A stretch of 64,000 nucleotides of DNA, taken from the NCBI RefSeq assembly GCF_014324365.1, contig NZ_QEIG01000003.1:62001-126000 (forward strand), read 5' to 3'. Position 1 is the stretch's first letter; every line of letters starts with the position of its first letter. Below the pieces are notes generated by a model. The model was not told the DNA's origin, searched no databases, and worked only from the letters and a program-made list of their open reading frames with translations. Shown here in pieces: positions 44,809 through 54,827 of this stretch. Position numbers and translations under genes: made by a program. Origin of the DNA: Algoriphagus sp. AK58. GTDB lineage: Bacteria > Bacteroidota > Bacteroidia > Cytophagales > Cyclobacteriaceae.

Positions 44809-45266
44809 CCCAATCGCTCCAAGAATTGCAAAAGCTGGACAATTCGTTCGGCTTTTTGCTCTTCTGAAGCAGATAAATAAATCTTTTCAAGCCACTCTTG
44901 CTGTTGGCTGATTTGCAAACTCAAAAACAGGTTTAGCTTTCCAGGATCATCCAAGAGACAATCTTTAAGTTCGTCAGTCAGCTGATCAGGAATTCCTTTA
45001 CGATATAAGCGAAGCAAGGCTTTCTCGCCTTCCTCTTTTTTTATTTTGGTTCGGATTTCCCTGGAAATTGGCAAAAACAAAAATCCATCGCCCATGGGCA
45101 TGAGGGTTTTGTCTTCAAATTCATAGGAATCTATACTTCCGGACACCCTCAACATCCCAAAATGGTTTCTCGCTCCTAGTTGTGCAATAGGCAAGCGGAT
45201 AAATGTCCACCCGCCTTTGCCGGTGAATCTTTCCAGATAAAACTGACCTTCAATAAGTAATTGCAT
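44805..45266 (-). CDS. DUF1905 / YdeI-OmdA family protein
   Basis: The 153-aa protein (ATG at 45266) has an N-terminal DUF1905 domain (FTGKGGWTFIRLP, GSIDSYEFEDKTLMPMGDGFLFLPIS) and a C-terminal OmdA/YdeI-like helical part (LYRKGIPDQLTDELKDCLLDDP, EQKAERIVQLLQFLERLG). YdeI-type proteins protect against antimicrobial peptides in some bacteria, but the mechanism is unclear. The upstream reading frame would cross a terminator hairpin and is not used. Confidence 0.75.
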   Translation of the reverse strand: MQLLIEGQFYLERFTGKGGWTFIRLPIAQLGARNHFGMLRVSGSIDSYEFEDKTLMPMGDGFLFLPISREIRTKIKKEEGEKALLRLYRKGIPDQLTDELKDCLLDDPGKLNLFLSLQISQQQEWLEKIYLSASEEQKAERIVQLLQFLERLG

Positions 45267-45296
45267 AAAAAAAGCCGTTCGATCGAACGGCTTAAA
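45267..45296 (-). terminator. Rho-independent terminator on the minus strand
   Basis: The palindrome AAGCCGTTC-gatc-GAACGGCTT is followed on the minus strand by seven T. It ends the gene at 45316-45759 and lies just before the start of the DUF1905 gene. Confidence 0.85.
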
Positions 45297-45315
45297 GTTA
45301 GATGAATAGTAGATC

Positions 45316-45759
45316 TTATGGTAATCTCCAACGGACATTCAAACCAAATCCGGCTTTGAACTCGGTGACTTCAACGAGGAAAAGGTAAGGCCTAAAATCA
45401 AGTCCAATGGTGATCGGCACTTCCGAGAAGGCGTATTCTGCACCAATCTCACCGGCTCCACCAAAGAAGAAATCATCTCCGAGATAAATTGAAGGACCAA
45501 AACCCGCATACCATTTAAGATCTGTATCAGGAATATCGTCATATATGGGATTCCAAAGTGCATCGATTCCCAGACCATCCCCTCCAAAGCTCACGTTAGC
45601 ATGGATACGGCTAAAATCTCCAGTTGCAAATATCCCGTCCAAAGCCACATTATTTCCATTCAATTGGCCAAAACGCAGACCGATCTCCTGTGCTTGGGAT
45701 TCCAAGGTAGTCAATAAGGCAAGGCCCATTACCAGGGCGAATAGTTTGATAGTTTTCAT
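45316..45759 (-). CDS. Small outer-membrane beta-barrel-like protein
   Basis: I do not recognise a named family. The 147-aa protein has a signal peptide (TTLESQAQ) and then repeated amphipathic strands ending in RWRLP: EIGLRFGQLNGNNVALDGIFA, RIHANVSFGGDGLGIDALWNPI, LKWYAGFGPSIYLGDDFFFGGAGEIG. This is the pattern of small eight-stranded barrels (OmpW- or DUF-type) common in Bacteroidota. It is monocistronic with its own terminator. Confidence 0.6.
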   Translation of the reverse strand: MKTIKLFALVMGLALLTTLESQAQEIGLRFGQLNGNNVALDGIFATGDFSRIHANVSFGGDGLGIDALWNPIYDDIPDTDLKWYAGFGPSIYLGDDFFFGGAGEIGAEYAFSEVPITIGLDFRPYLFLVEVTEFKAGFGLNVRWRLP

Positions 45760-45826
45760 TTTTGTTAAAAGTTTGCTCTTCGATCAGCGAAAATTAAGCC
45801 AAATCGGCCCAAATCGCCGATTTTTC

Positions 45827-47293
45827 TCAGATTGTCCTGATTTCTTGACCGATCCGAAGGACCTCCCGAACGAGCAGGTCCATGTCTTCCATCCGTGTCC
45901 TCTGATTGACATTGGCAACTCTGAGGGTATATTTTCCATTCAAAATCGTAGAACTCGGGGACGCAATTCCTTCCTCTTGAATTCGAAGTAAAATTTCCCT
46001 GTTGAGATCCCTCAGTTGGGACTCATCCAGACCGGGCTTTACCATTCGAAAGCAGGTAATGCTCATGGAAACAGGAGCCATCAGTTGTAGTTGGGGATTT
46101 TCCTGTACCAAATCTCCCAAATACTCTGCCTGTCGGTTGTTTTGGGAAATCATCTGGGCATATTTCTCCCTACCATGTTCCTTGATCGACATCCAGATTT
46201 TTAGGGCTTTGAATCCTCTAGAAAGTTCAAACCCATAATTATTGATCGAATCCGGTCCTCCAGACAATCCGCGGGTTTCCTGCAACAGGTAATTAGGAGT
46301 CATTGCGAATGCTTCCCGGTGTTTTTTGCTATCCCGAATTAGGGTGCAGCCGACTTCGTAGGGAACATACAGCCACTTATGCAAGTCAAAAGCAAGGCTA
46401 TCGGCTTCTTCGATAGCCTTTAATCGAGTGGCATATTTGGGGTCTAATTTTGCCAAAGCTCCATAAGCGCCATCCACATGAAACCAGAGCCCGTATTTCC
46501 TGGAAATCGCTAGAAGCTCATCCATTGGATCAATCGCCCCTGTATTGACCGTACCCGAAGTTCCCACAATACAAAAAGGAAATAGTCCTTGGCCCAAATC
46601 TTCCTGAATCTGCGCTTCCAGTTCATCGGTTTTCATCTCAAAGCGATCATTCACACCGATTTTCCGCACTCCATCGGTACCTAGTCCGATGATTTCGGCG
46701 GCTTTCTGAATACAGGAGTGAGTCTCTACCGAGCAATACAAAACCAATTGAGCAGAAGCAGCTTTAAGACCACGTTGACGGATTTTTTCCTCTCCAAAGG
46801 AGTTGCGGGCTACAGTCAACGCGGTGATATTGGCCATAGATCCTCCACTTACCAAAATCCCGGATGACTCTGAGGGAAAATTCATCAGCTGCTTACACCA
46901 ATTCACCACTTGCCTGTCCACGTACATGGCAGAATGCTCCCCGATGGTGGTGTTTGGGTTCATTCCGGAAGCAAGCAAATCTGCAAAAGTGCCCAAAGGC
47001 GTGCCTGTGCCCTGAATCCAGGCAAAAAATCGAGGATGGACATTTCCTTTATTGTAGGGGAAAATGAAGTGCTTAAATTCCTCGTAGACCTCCTTAGGAT
47101 CCTGACCTTTCGCTGGGATAGGTTGATCCAAAAAAGCTTTCACTTCAGCCGGAATCGGCTTCCAAATTTTTTCCTGTCGGATATTCTTCCAATAATCGAT
47201 CAAATCATCGATCATCTGATGACCTAGCTGACGCATAGCTTCCCAATCCTTTGGGTCTAAGGTCAAGTCTTCCCTACTTTTTTTGTTTGTCAT
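45827..47293 (-). CDS. PLP-dependent group II decarboxylase (aromatic-amino-acid / tyrosine decarboxylase-like)
   Basis: The 488-aa enzyme is a group II pyridoxal-phosphate decarboxylase. The cofactor Lys306 is in FDLHKWLYVPYEVG, Asp274 that pairs with the pyridine nitrogen is in HVDGAYGA, and LVSGGSMANITAL binds the phosphate. The N-terminal NVHPRFFAWIQGTGTPLG and GMNPNTTIGEHSAMYVDRQVVNWC are typical of aromatic-L-amino-acid decarboxylases, so the product is probably a trace amine. Substrate cannot be fixed from sequence; glutamate and histidine decarboxylases are relatives. It stands alone. Confidence 0.88.
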   Translation of the reverse strand: MTNKKSREDLTLDPKDWEAMRQLGHQMIDDLIDYWKNIRQEKIWKPIPAEVKAFLDQPIPAKGQDPKEVYEEFKHFIFPYNKGNVHPRFFAWIQGTGTPLGTFADLLASGMNPNTTIGEHSAMYVDRQVVNWCKQLMNFPSESSGILVSGGSMANITALTVARNSFGEEKIRQRGLKAASAQLVLYCSVETHSCIQKAAEIIGLGTDGVRKIGVNDRFEMKTDELEAQIQEDLGQGLFPFCIVGTSGTVNTGAIDPMDELLAISRKYGLWFHVDGAYGALAKLDPKYATRLKAIEEADSLAFDLHKWLYVPYEVGCTLIRDSKKHREAFAMTPNYLLQETRGLSGGPDSINNYGFELSRGFKALKIWMSIKEHGREKYAQMISQNNRQAEYLGDLVQENPQLQLMAPVSMSITCFRMVKPGLDESQLRDLNREILLRIQEEGIASPSSTILNGKYTLRVANVNQRTRMEDMDLLVREVLRIGQEIRTI

Positions 47294-47346
47294 AATTCAG
47301 TTTTACCAAGGATGGCAATTATCCCTTTCGAGTTGCTTGATTGCCC

Positions 47347-47715
47347 CTATTTTTTGAAAATAAAATATACGGCCAAAACCAAAAACACCGCGCCAATCAG
47401 GTGATTGAGTTTCAGGGTCTCATTTTTGAAGGCAATAAGGGTAAAAATCATAAACACGATCAATGTTATGACCTCCTGAAGAACTTTGAGTTGGACTAGT
47501 GAAAAAGGCCCTCCATTTCCTGAGAAGCCAATTTTGTTGGCGGGAACCTGAAAGCAATATTCAAAAAGAGCTATCCCCCAACTGATCAATATCACCGAAA
47601 TTAGCCCAAGCTTATTAAACCATTTCCACTCAGCAAATTTCAAGTGGCCGTACCAGGCCAAAGTCATAAAGGTGTTGGAAAGGACAAGAAGTCCGATGGT
47701 AAGGAGCGCTTTCAT
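47347..47715 (-). CDS. DMT-superfamily small membrane protein (DUF486)
   Basis: The 122-aa protein has four membrane helices and the DUF486 signature: LLVLSNTFMTLAWYGHLKF, LISWGIALFEYCFQVPANKIG, then FSLVQLKVLQEVITLIVFMIF. It belongs to the drug/metabolite transporter superfamily but transport has not been shown. Confidence 0.88.
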   Translation of the reverse strand: MKALLTIGLLVLSNTFMTLAWYGHLKFAEWKWFNKLGLISVILISWGIALFEYCFQVPANKIGFSGNGGPFSLVQLKVLQEVITLIVFMIFTLIAFKNETLKLNHLIGAVFLVLAVYFIFKK

Positions 47716-47817
47716 ATGAGATTGTATTTGGCCTCCAAATCTCCTGAAAAAAATAAAAAGCCATCTATTTAATTTAGTCGGAATTAAGAATCTCCATCTT
47801 CTAAACAGCTATAAAAG

Positions 47818-49782
47818 CTAAAGCTTTTTTATCTCCAGATCAGGGGCAGGCGGAAGTCCGGTCACTTTGAGGATTTCTTCTTCCTCCAAGGTTTCTTTTT
47901 CCAACAACGCCTTTGCAAGTGCGTCCAATTCTTTTCGGTGTAACTTCAAAAGTCGGATCGCCTCATCATGGCATTCATTGATGATTTTTACTATTTCTGC
48001 ATCGATCTTTTTTGCGGTTTCCTCGCTGTAGGTGTAAGGTAAATCGCCATACGATACTCCCAAGTATTCATTTTGAGTAGGCCCCAACTGGACCAGGCCT
48101 AATTCCTCACTCATCCCCCAACGAGTCACCATGCCCCAGGCAATTTCAGTTGCTTGTTCGATGTCATTTTCCGCTCCGGTGGTTTTGGTTCCATAGACCA
48201 CTTCTTCTGCCGAGCGACCACCCAAAATACCGATGATCCGAGCTCTGAGATATTCCTCCTCATAATTATACTTGTCCCGGTCGGGACGCTGATAAGTAAC
48301 TCCCAAAGCCTGACCTCGGGGCACAATAGTCACCCGGTTGACCGGCTCCGCACCAGGTACCAAAAGGCCCAGTATGGCATGGCCACTTTCGTGATAAGCT
48401 ATTCGTTCCCGATCCTCCGGACTAAGTAAAATGGGTCGTTCTGGACCTAAGACAATCTTCTCCAAAGCATCCATGAAATGAGCTTGGGTAACTTTGTCGG
48501 CATTTTCGTGTGCCGCTTGAAGAGCAGCTTCGTTTACCAAATTCTTAAGATCGGCTCCTGTAAATCCCGGAGTCGTAGCAGCAATCTCTTCAAAGCTGAA
48601 TTTTTCTTCCAGGGGTACCTTTCGGGTATGAACTTTCAAGATCGCGATCCGTCCAGCCTTATCCGGAGGATTGATAACAATTCTGCGATCAAATCGACCG
48701 GCTCTTAGCAAGGCCTTGTCGAGTATCTCTGGCTGATTGGTGGCAGCCAAAACGATAACCCCTTCCTTGCTCGAAAACCCATCCATCTCAGTTAAGATTT
48801 GGTTGAGCGTTTGTTCCTGCTCACTGGCACCTCCTACCACATATTGCCCCCGAGATCGACCCACAGAATCCAGCTCGTCTATGAAGATGATGGAAGGTGC
48901 ATTTTCTCTGGCAAGCCGAAACAAATCCCGAACCCGGGCAGCACCCACCCCCACGATCATTTCTACAAACTCTGAGGCACTCATGGAAAAAAACGGGACT
49001 CCGGATTCTCCCGCCACTGCCCGGGCAAGAAGAGTTTTTCCCGTACCCGGAGCTCCTACCAGCAAAACCCCTTTGGGAGCGGTCCCACCAAGCCGGGTAA
49101 ACTTCTCCGGATTTTTCAAAAATTCCACAATCTCCACCAATTCATTTTCCGCTTCATCTATCCCCGCCACGTCCTCAAATGTCACTCTTTCCTCTGTTCT
49201 TACATCAAAAAGCTTGGCGTTGCTTTCTCCCATTCCCATCATCCCTCCAAAGCCCCCCCGAGCCTGAGCCCTACGAAACAGCCAGATATAAAAAAGAATA
49301 ATCAAAACCGCCGGACCAAAAGAAGCCAGAAAAGTCCAAAACGGGCTGCTCTCACTCTCGGTCGGGCTGGCAATGATCTCTACCTGATGTTCGTGGAGCA
49401 AGGCTTCCAAATCCTGCCCCGCAAATGCCGGAACGATGGTTTTGAAATGGGTGACTTCTTGTAATTTGGGCTCTTGCTTTTTCTCAATTTCAGGTTTTTG
49501 ATAGGTTACTGCATTCTGGAATTTCCCGGATAAAAGCTCCCCCTTGGACGTAATCGCTTTTACATTTCCTTTGGTAACCTCCTCTTTAAACAGGGAATAA
49601 GGAATTGAAACCTCTGGTGCTTCTCTTGGGAAAAAGAAGTGAACTACAAAGTAGTTGAGAATCAAGATTGCAATAAAAATCAGCCAAGTCCTTTTGGAGG
49701 GAAGTCTACTTGGTTCTTCTGAAGGTTGGGACCAAGGATTTTGGGAATTAGGCTCTTCTTGAGTTGATCTGAAAATACCCAT
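47818..49782 (-). CDS. ftsH: ATP-dependent zinc metalloprotease FtsH paralogue
   Basis: FtsH unfolds and degrades membrane and short-lived proteins. The 654-aa protein has two membrane helices (about 33-50 and 155-170) with a periplasmic domain between, an AAA+ domain with Walker A GAPGTGKT (243-250), Walker B IIFIDELDSVG (298-308) and SRH NQPEILDKALLRAGRFDRR, and an M41 protease with His464, Glu465 and His468 in HESGH. The central pore loop reads EMIVGVG where most FtsH have MFVG, so the pore aromatic is replaced by Ile. Possibly a second, specialised copy; the genome copy number is unknown. Confidence 0.93.
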   Translation of the reverse strand: MGIFRSTQEEPNSQNPWSQPSEEPSRLPSKRTWLIFIAILILNYFVVHFFFPREAPEVSIPYSLFKEEVTKGNVKAITSKGELLSGKFQNAVTYQKPEIEKKQEPKLQEVTHFKTIVPAFAGQDLEALLHEHQVEIIASPTESESSPFWTFLASFGPAVLIILFYIWLFRRAQARGGFGGMMGMGESNAKLFDVRTEERVTFEDVAGIDEAENELVEIVEFLKNPEKFTRLGGTAPKGVLLVGAPGTGKTLLARAVAGESGVPFFSMSASEFVEMIVGVGAARVRDLFRLARENAPSIIFIDELDSVGRSRGQYVVGGASEQEQTLNQILTEMDGFSSKEGVIVLAATNQPEILDKALLRAGRFDRRIVINPPDKAGRIAILKVHTRKVPLEEKFSFEEIAATTPGFTGADLKNLVNEAALQAAHENADKVTQAHFMDALEKIVLGPERPILLSPEDRERIAYHESGHAILGLLVPGAEPVNRVTIVPRGQALGVTYQRPDRDKYNYEEEYLRARIIGILGGRSAEEVVYGTKTTGAENDIEQATEIAWGMVTRWGMSEELGLVQLGPTQNEYLGVSYGDLPYTYSEETAKKIDAEIVKIINECHDEAIRLLKLHRKELDALAKALLEKETLEEEEILKVTGLPPAPDLEIKKL

Positions 49783-49897
49783 AAGGCTAAAGGGAGATGA
49801 ACTACAAGGAATTTAGCCAAATTATCTTTTGCAAAAAGCTTTTTTCAGGAATTTCTGTTTTTTTGAATAGACTTATTCTTGGGATCTGTTTTTGAAA

Positions 49898-51271
49898 TCA
49901 AAAAATCATCTGGTACATCTCCTCCAGTTTACTTACCTGGAGGATTTGGATCTTAAACTTGCTCAGATCCAAGCCTTTCACGGCGTATTTGGAGACCACG
50001 ATCTTTTTGAAACCCAACTTTTCCGCTTCGGCGATACGATTTTCGATACGGGATACGGCTCGAATCTCTCCACCTAATCCCACTTCTCCAGCAAAGCATA
50101 TCTGCTCCGATACGGGCGTATCCTCATAGCTGGAAATCAGCGAAGCACAAACCGCTAGATCCAATCCCGGATCATCCACCCTGAGTCCACCAGCCACGTT
50201 CAAGAACACGTCCTGCTGACCCAATCGCATGCCTCCACGCTTTTCCAAAACCGCCAAGAGCATGTTTAATCGCTTGGCATCGTGGCCCGTGCTGCTTCGC
50301 TGTGGAGTACCATAAGTTGCCGGACTAACCAAGGATTGGATTTCAATCAAAAGGGGTCGATTCCCTTCCATCATGGCACCGATAGCCACGCCGTTGAGTA
50401 CTTCTTCCCGCTGGGTAAGGAGAATTTCTGATGGATTGGCCACGGATCTCAATCCTTCCGCCCGCATTTCGTAAATCCCGAGCTCATGGGTGGAGCCAAA
50501 GCGGTTTTTGGAGGTACGGAGAATCCGGTAGGTCAAATGACGATCACCTTCAAACTGCAAGACGGTATCAACCATGTGTTCAAGCACTTTGGGTCCGGCG
50601 ATAGACCCATCTTTGGTAATATGTCCAATAAGAAATACCGGAGTGCCCGTTTCCTTGGCGAATTTCATCAGCTCGGCTGTACATTCTCTTACTTGAGACA
50701 CAGAGCCTGCGGCTGATTCTACATATTGACTACTTAAGGTCTGAATGGAATCAATAATCAAAAAATCTGGCTTCAGAATCTCAATCTGCTGAAAAATCTG
50801 TTGGGTGTTGGTTTCCGAAAGCACATAGCAATCCGGATTTTTGGCGGACATGCGATCTGCTCGCATTTTGATTTGGGCTTCGCTTTCTTCCCCAGAGACA
50901 TAAAGGACTTTTTTCCCTTTCAATGTCAAGGCAATCTGAAGCATCAGCGTGGACTTTCCGATACCTGGCTCGCCCCCGATCAAGACCAAAGAACCTGAGA
51001 CAATTCCTCCTCCAAGTACCCGGTCCAACTCCGGATCTGAAGTGATCCATCTGGGCTGTTCCTCGTAATTGACCTCGGCAATTTTTTTGGGAACACTGGC
51101 TTTTTTGAGTCCGGAGCCCTGGGGCTTCCAACTTCCCTTTCCGGTTTCTTCTTTTTGGAGAATCTCCTCTACATAGGTATTCCACTCCCCACAGGCGGGA
51201 CATTTTCCCAGCCACTTGGGACTTTGTGCACCGCAGTTTTGACAGAAAAAGGTGGTTTTGACTTTAGCCAT
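49898..51271 (-). CDS. radA: DNA repair protein RadA (Sms)
   Basis: RadA is a RecA-like helicase that drives branch migration in recombination. The 457-aa protein is full length: N-terminal C4 zinc finger CQNCGAQSPKWLGKCPACGEW spread over residues 10-30, Walker A GEPGIGKST, the RadA-specific KNRFG motif in SKNRFGSTHELG, and a C-terminal Lon-like domain (LNVAGGLRVDDPGLDLAV). polA lies 98 bases upstream on the same strand, so they may be cotranscribed. Confidence 0.96.
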   Translation of the reverse strand: MAKVKTTFFCQNCGAQSPKWLGKCPACGEWNTYVEEILQKEETGKGSWKPQGSGLKKASVPKKIAEVNYEEQPRWITSDPELDRVLGGGIVSGSLVLIGGEPGIGKSTLMLQIALTLKGKKVLYVSGEESEAQIKMRADRMSAKNPDCYVLSETNTQQIFQQIEILKPDFLIIDSIQTLSSQYVESAAGSVSQVRECTAELMKFAKETGTPVFLIGHITKDGSIAGPKVLEHMVDTVLQFEGDRHLTYRILRTSKNRFGSTHELGIYEMRAEGLRSVANPSEILLTQREEVLNGVAIGAMMEGNRPLLIEIQSLVSPATYGTPQRSSTGHDAKRLNMLLAVLEKRGGMRLGQQDVFLNVAGGLRVDDPGLDLAVCASLISSYEDTPVSEQICFAGEVGLGGEIRAVSRIENRIAEAEKLGFKKIVVSKYAVKGLDLSKFKIQILQVSKLEEMYQMIF

Positions 51272-51369
51272 CCGTGAAGTATCAAGTAGTTGGTATCAAG
51301 TATCAAGACGTGATGCTCAAAATGAGACCAACCAATTTTTTAATTTTGAAATATTCCAATTTTTCAATC

Positions 51370-54207
51370 CTAGTGTGCTTGGAGCCAATCTGAACCCACG
51401 CCCACTTCCACTTCGATCGGTACAGGTAGTTTGATGGCATTGGACATCAATCCCGGAATATGCTTTTTGAGCAGATCTACTTCGTCCTTGTGGGCATCGA
51501 AGACCAATTCATCATGCACTTGAAGGATCATTTTGGATTTGATCTTTTCTTTTTTCATCCAGTCATGCACGTGGATCATGGCAACTTTGATCAGGTCGGC
51601 GGCTGAGCCCTGAAGCGGGGCATTGATGGCGTTTCGCTCTGCAAAACCCCTCATGGTCATATTTCGGCTGTTGATATCGCGCAGGTAGCGACGACGGCCG
51701 AGTATAGTTTCCACATATTCATGCTTGCGTGCCTTTTCGATGGCTCCATCCATGTATTCTTTGACTGCCGGAAACTCCGTGAAATAGGCGTCGATTATTT
51801 CTTTGGCTTCAGTCCTGGGAATAGACAATCGTTGGGCTAATCCAAAGGCAGAAATCCCGTAAATAATCCCAAAATTGGCGGTTTTGGCCTTCCTTCTCAT
51901 ATCAGAAGTTACCTCTTCCAATGGCACTTTGAAGATCTTGGCAGCAGTAGTAGCATGGATATCCCTACCATTTTTAAATGCTTCCAGCATAGACTCATCT
52001 TGAGAAAAAGCGGCCATCAGGCGAAGTTCAATCTGGGAATAATCCGCAGAAAGCAGAACGTGATCTTTATCTCTGGGCACAAATGCCTTGCGTATTTCTC
52101 TTCCCCGGTCAGTCCGAATAGGGATATTTTGAAGGTTGGGATTGATGGAGGATAATCGTCCTGTCGCTGCGACAAATTGATTGTAGGTGGTATGGATTCG
52201 TCCTGTTTTGGGATTGATCATCGTCGGAAGCGCATCCACATAGGTGGACTTCAACTTGACCATTTGTCTGTGATCGAGAATGGCTTGGGCGATTTCATGT
52301 TCATCAGCCAATTTACTGAGGATCTCCTCGCCAGTGGCATACTGACCGGTTTTGGTCTTTTTGGCTTTCGGATCGAGTTTGAGCTTTTCAAAAAGTACCT
52401 CGCCCAGTTGCTTTGGGGAGGCAAGATTAAACCTTACTCCGGCCAACTCATAGACCCGCTTCTCAATTTCCTTGCTTTCTTGCTCCAAAGCCACAGACAA
52501 TTCTGTCAAACATTCCGTGTCAATCCGAACACCTTCAAACTCCATATCGGTCAACACTCGAATCAAAGGATTTTCGACTTCATCAAATAGTTTTTCCAAG
52601 CCGTTGGTCGAAATAATCGGATCCAGTTTACCTTTTAGCCTTAGGGTAATGTCCGCGTCCTCGGCGGCATAGGCAGTCACTTCGTCCTCATCCACATCCC
52701 GCATATTTCCCTGTCCTTTTCCTTTTTTGCCGATGAGTTCAGTGATAGAGACAGGGCGGTAGTTCAGGTATTGTTGGGCCAGCCAGTCCATCCCGTGTTT
52801 TCCCTCCGGCTCAATAAGGTAATGGGCAAGCATGGTATCATAGAGTGTTCCCTTCACCTCAAGGCCATAGTTCTTCAGCACGAGCATATCATATTTGATA
52901 TTTTGCCCAATCTTGATGATGGATTCATTTTCAAATACAGGCCGAAGCAACTCAAGGATTTCCTGAGTTTCGTTTTGATCAGATGATACAGGGATGTAGT
53001 AAGCTTCCCCCTCGATATAGGCAAAGGAAAGCCCGACCAGTTCTGCTTTCATTGCATCCAGATCGGTCGTTTCGGTATCAAAGCAGATTTCCTTTTGCAA
53101 AAGGAGGTAATCTACCAGCTCCTGAACAGCCTCTTTTCCTTTGATTTTGTGGTAATTGTGGACATTGGTGTGGATGGTATCCAATATGGCGGGAGTAGTA
53201 ATGGAAACTTCCTCCTCTGGGGTTTCCTCTTCCTCTGTCCTGGCAGGTGCTGATGATGGTGCCCCAAAAAGGTCCATCTGCGCGGGAGCTGCAATGGCTG
53301 CTTTTTTTCCGGTGGAATCTTTGAATATTCGGCTGGCAAGGGTTCTAAACTCCAGTTCACTAAAAATAGCCCGGAGTTTTTCCTCGTCAAATCCATCATA
53401 CCTCAAATCCACTTCATCAAATTCCACGGGAACATCAATTTTGATGGTTGCCAATTCTTTGGATAAAAGCCCTTGCTGTGCAAAACTCTCCACATTCTCC
53501 TTTTGCTTGCCCTTAAGCTTATCCACATTGGCAATCAACCCTTCCACTGTGCCAAATTCCTTGAGCAGTTTCACGGCAGTTTTTTCACCAATTCCGGGTA
53601 TTCCGGGAATGTTGTCCACGGCATCTCCCATCAATCCGAGAATATCCCTTACTTGATCTACATGTTCGATATCCCATTTTTCACAGACTTGCTTAGGCCC
53701 TAGTACATCCACACCATTACCCATAAAGGCGGGTTTATATAAGAAAATATGGTCGTCGACAATTTGTCCATAATCCTTATCCGGAGTCATCATGTACACG
53801 GTGAAGTGCTCCTTTTCAGCCTTTTTGGCTAGAGTCCCGATGATATCATCTGCTTCAAAGCCATCCATTTCCAGGACCGGAATCCTAAAAGCTTTTACAA
53901 TCTCCTTTACCCATGGAATAGAAGCCGTAATGTCCTCTGGCTGTTCCAAGCGATTGGCTTTATACGGCTCATATTGGGCATGTCTAAACGTGGGTGCTTT
54001 AGTATCAAAGGCCACGGCAATATGACTGGGCTTTTCCTTTTCCAAGACTTCCAAAAGGGTGTTGGTAAATCCCAACATCACACCGGTATTAAGTCCTTTT
54101 GAATTGATTCTTGGATTTTTACTGAAGGCAAAATGAGCTCTGTAAATCAAAGCCATTGCGTCCAGCAAAAAGAGTTTATGGGGTTGTTTTTGAGACATAG
54201 AAATCAA
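51370..54207 (-). CDS. polA: DNA polymerase I
   Basis: PolI fills gaps and removes primers. The 945-aa protein has the 5'-3' exonuclease domain (1-290: LFLLDAMALIYRAHFAFS, DGFEADDIIGTLAKKA), a proofreading exonuclease (about 365-560) that keeps its acidic residues (CFDTETTDLD), and the polymerase with motif A LLSADYSQIELR, motif B RRKAKTANFGIIYGISAFG and motif C VHDELVFD. An Ala/Glu/Thr-rich linker lies at about 300-345. The ATG 9 bases downstream (54198) is an equal start candidate. Confidence 0.96.
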   Translation of the reverse strand: MISMSQKQPHKLFLLDAMALIYRAHFAFSKNPRINSKGLNTGVMLGFTNTLLEVLEKEKPSHIAVAFDTKAPTFRHAQYEPYKANRLEQPEDITASIPWVKEIVKAFRIPVLEMDGFEADDIIGTLAKKAEKEHFTVYMMTPDKDYGQIVDDHIFLYKPAFMGNGVDVLGPKQVCEKWDIEHVDQVRDILGLMGDAVDNIPGIPGIGEKTAVKLLKEFGTVEGLIANVDKLKGKQKENVESFAQQGLLSKELATIKIDVPVEFDEVDLRYDGFDEEKLRAIFSELEFRTLASRIFKDSTGKKAAIAAPAQMDLFGAPSSAPARTEEEETPEEEVSITTPAILDTIHTNVHNYHKIKGKEAVQELVDYLLLQKEICFDTETTDLDAMKAELVGLSFAYIEGEAYYIPVSSDQNETQEILELLRPVFENESIIKIGQNIKYDMLVLKNYGLEVKGTLYDTMLAHYLIEPEGKHGMDWLAQQYLNYRPVSITELIGKKGKGQGNMRDVDEDEVTAYAAEDADITLRLKGKLDPIISTNGLEKLFDEVENPLIRVLTDMEFEGVRIDTECLTELSVALEQESKEIEKRVYELAGVRFNLASPKQLGEVLFEKLKLDPKAKKTKTGQYATGEEILSKLADEHEIAQAILDHRQMVKLKSTYVDALPTMINPKTGRIHTTYNQFVAATGRLSSINPNLQNIPIRTDRGREIRKAFVPRDKDHVLLSADYSQIELRLMAAFSQDESMLEAFKNGRDIHATTAAKIFKVPLEEVTSDMRRKAKTANFGIIYGISAFGLAQRLSIPRTEAKEIIDAYFTEFPAVKEYMDGAIEKARKHEYVETILGRRRYLRDINSRNMTMRGFAERNAINAPLQGSAADLIKVAMIHVHDWMKKEKIKSKMILQVHDELVFDAHKDEVDLLKKHIPGLMSNAIKLPVPIEVEVGVGSDWLQAH

Positions 54208-54309
54208 ACTTGACTAGGAAAAAACACTTTGGGTAGCCAAGTTAAGAAATAATCTATTGGCCTTTGGACCCGAAACCCCAAAAGAAAGTCTCCTATACAG
54301 ACAGAACCT

Positions 54310-54753
54310 TTAGGCTTGTGATTCGGATTGATTAAGGTAATTTTTGACCTGAAGACTTCTCAGAAAAATAAGTATTAATGGGATAAGCCATACCAATTCA
54401 TTGAATACCAAATGAAAAATACTTCGCTTATTCCAACTCAGATCCGGTGCAAAGCCAAGTGTAAACCAAATCGCTGTGATGATTTTTCCCGTAATCCCTG
54501 CCAGAATTAACCAAACCCAGGAAACAGGATAAAAAGCAGAAACAAATATGATCAATCCGACAAGGATGCCAAAAGTCCCAAAATAGTTGGAAGGAAGACT
54601 TTGCAACTCCGGATTTCCCATAGCCATCCACTTCAACAACTCCGGGCCAAACCACTTGTAAAATGCCGACCAAGCTATGGTGTACATTCCCGCCAAGAGC
54701 AACAAGCCTCGGAAGTGCATGGGAAATGTGGGAAAGCTCGTATTTTGATCCAT
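54310..54753 (-). CDS. Small four-helix membrane protein
   Basis: I do not recognise the family. The 147-aa protein (ATG at 54753) has four hydrophobic segments: FRGLLLLAGMYTIAWSAFYKW, YFGTFGILVGLIIFVSAF, WVWLILAGITGKIITAIWFTLG and LVWLIPLILIFL. It resembles alkyl hydroperoxide-type or DoxX-like small membrane proteins only in layout. It lies upstream of polA on the same strand, and divergent from the amidase. Confidence 0.55.
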   Translation of the reverse strand: MDQNTSFPTFPMHFRGLLLLAGMYTIAWSAFYKWFGPELLKWMAMGNPELQSLPSNYFGTFGILVGLIIFVSAFYPVSWVWLILAGITGKIITAIWFTLGFAPDLSWNKRSIFHLVFNELVWLIPLILIFLRSLQVKNYLNQSESQA

Positions 54754-54827
54754 GGGTGGTTTGATTTTTTTCGGGTATTTGAACACCTTCAGGCGCTACT
54801 TGTTTGGTAATTACACAAAACTATCCA

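Noticed and set aside
48737..49267. 176-codon plus-strand frame opposite ftsH
   Set aside because: It lies over the AAA+ core of FtsH, is Ser/Pro/Thr-rich and is a shadow frame.
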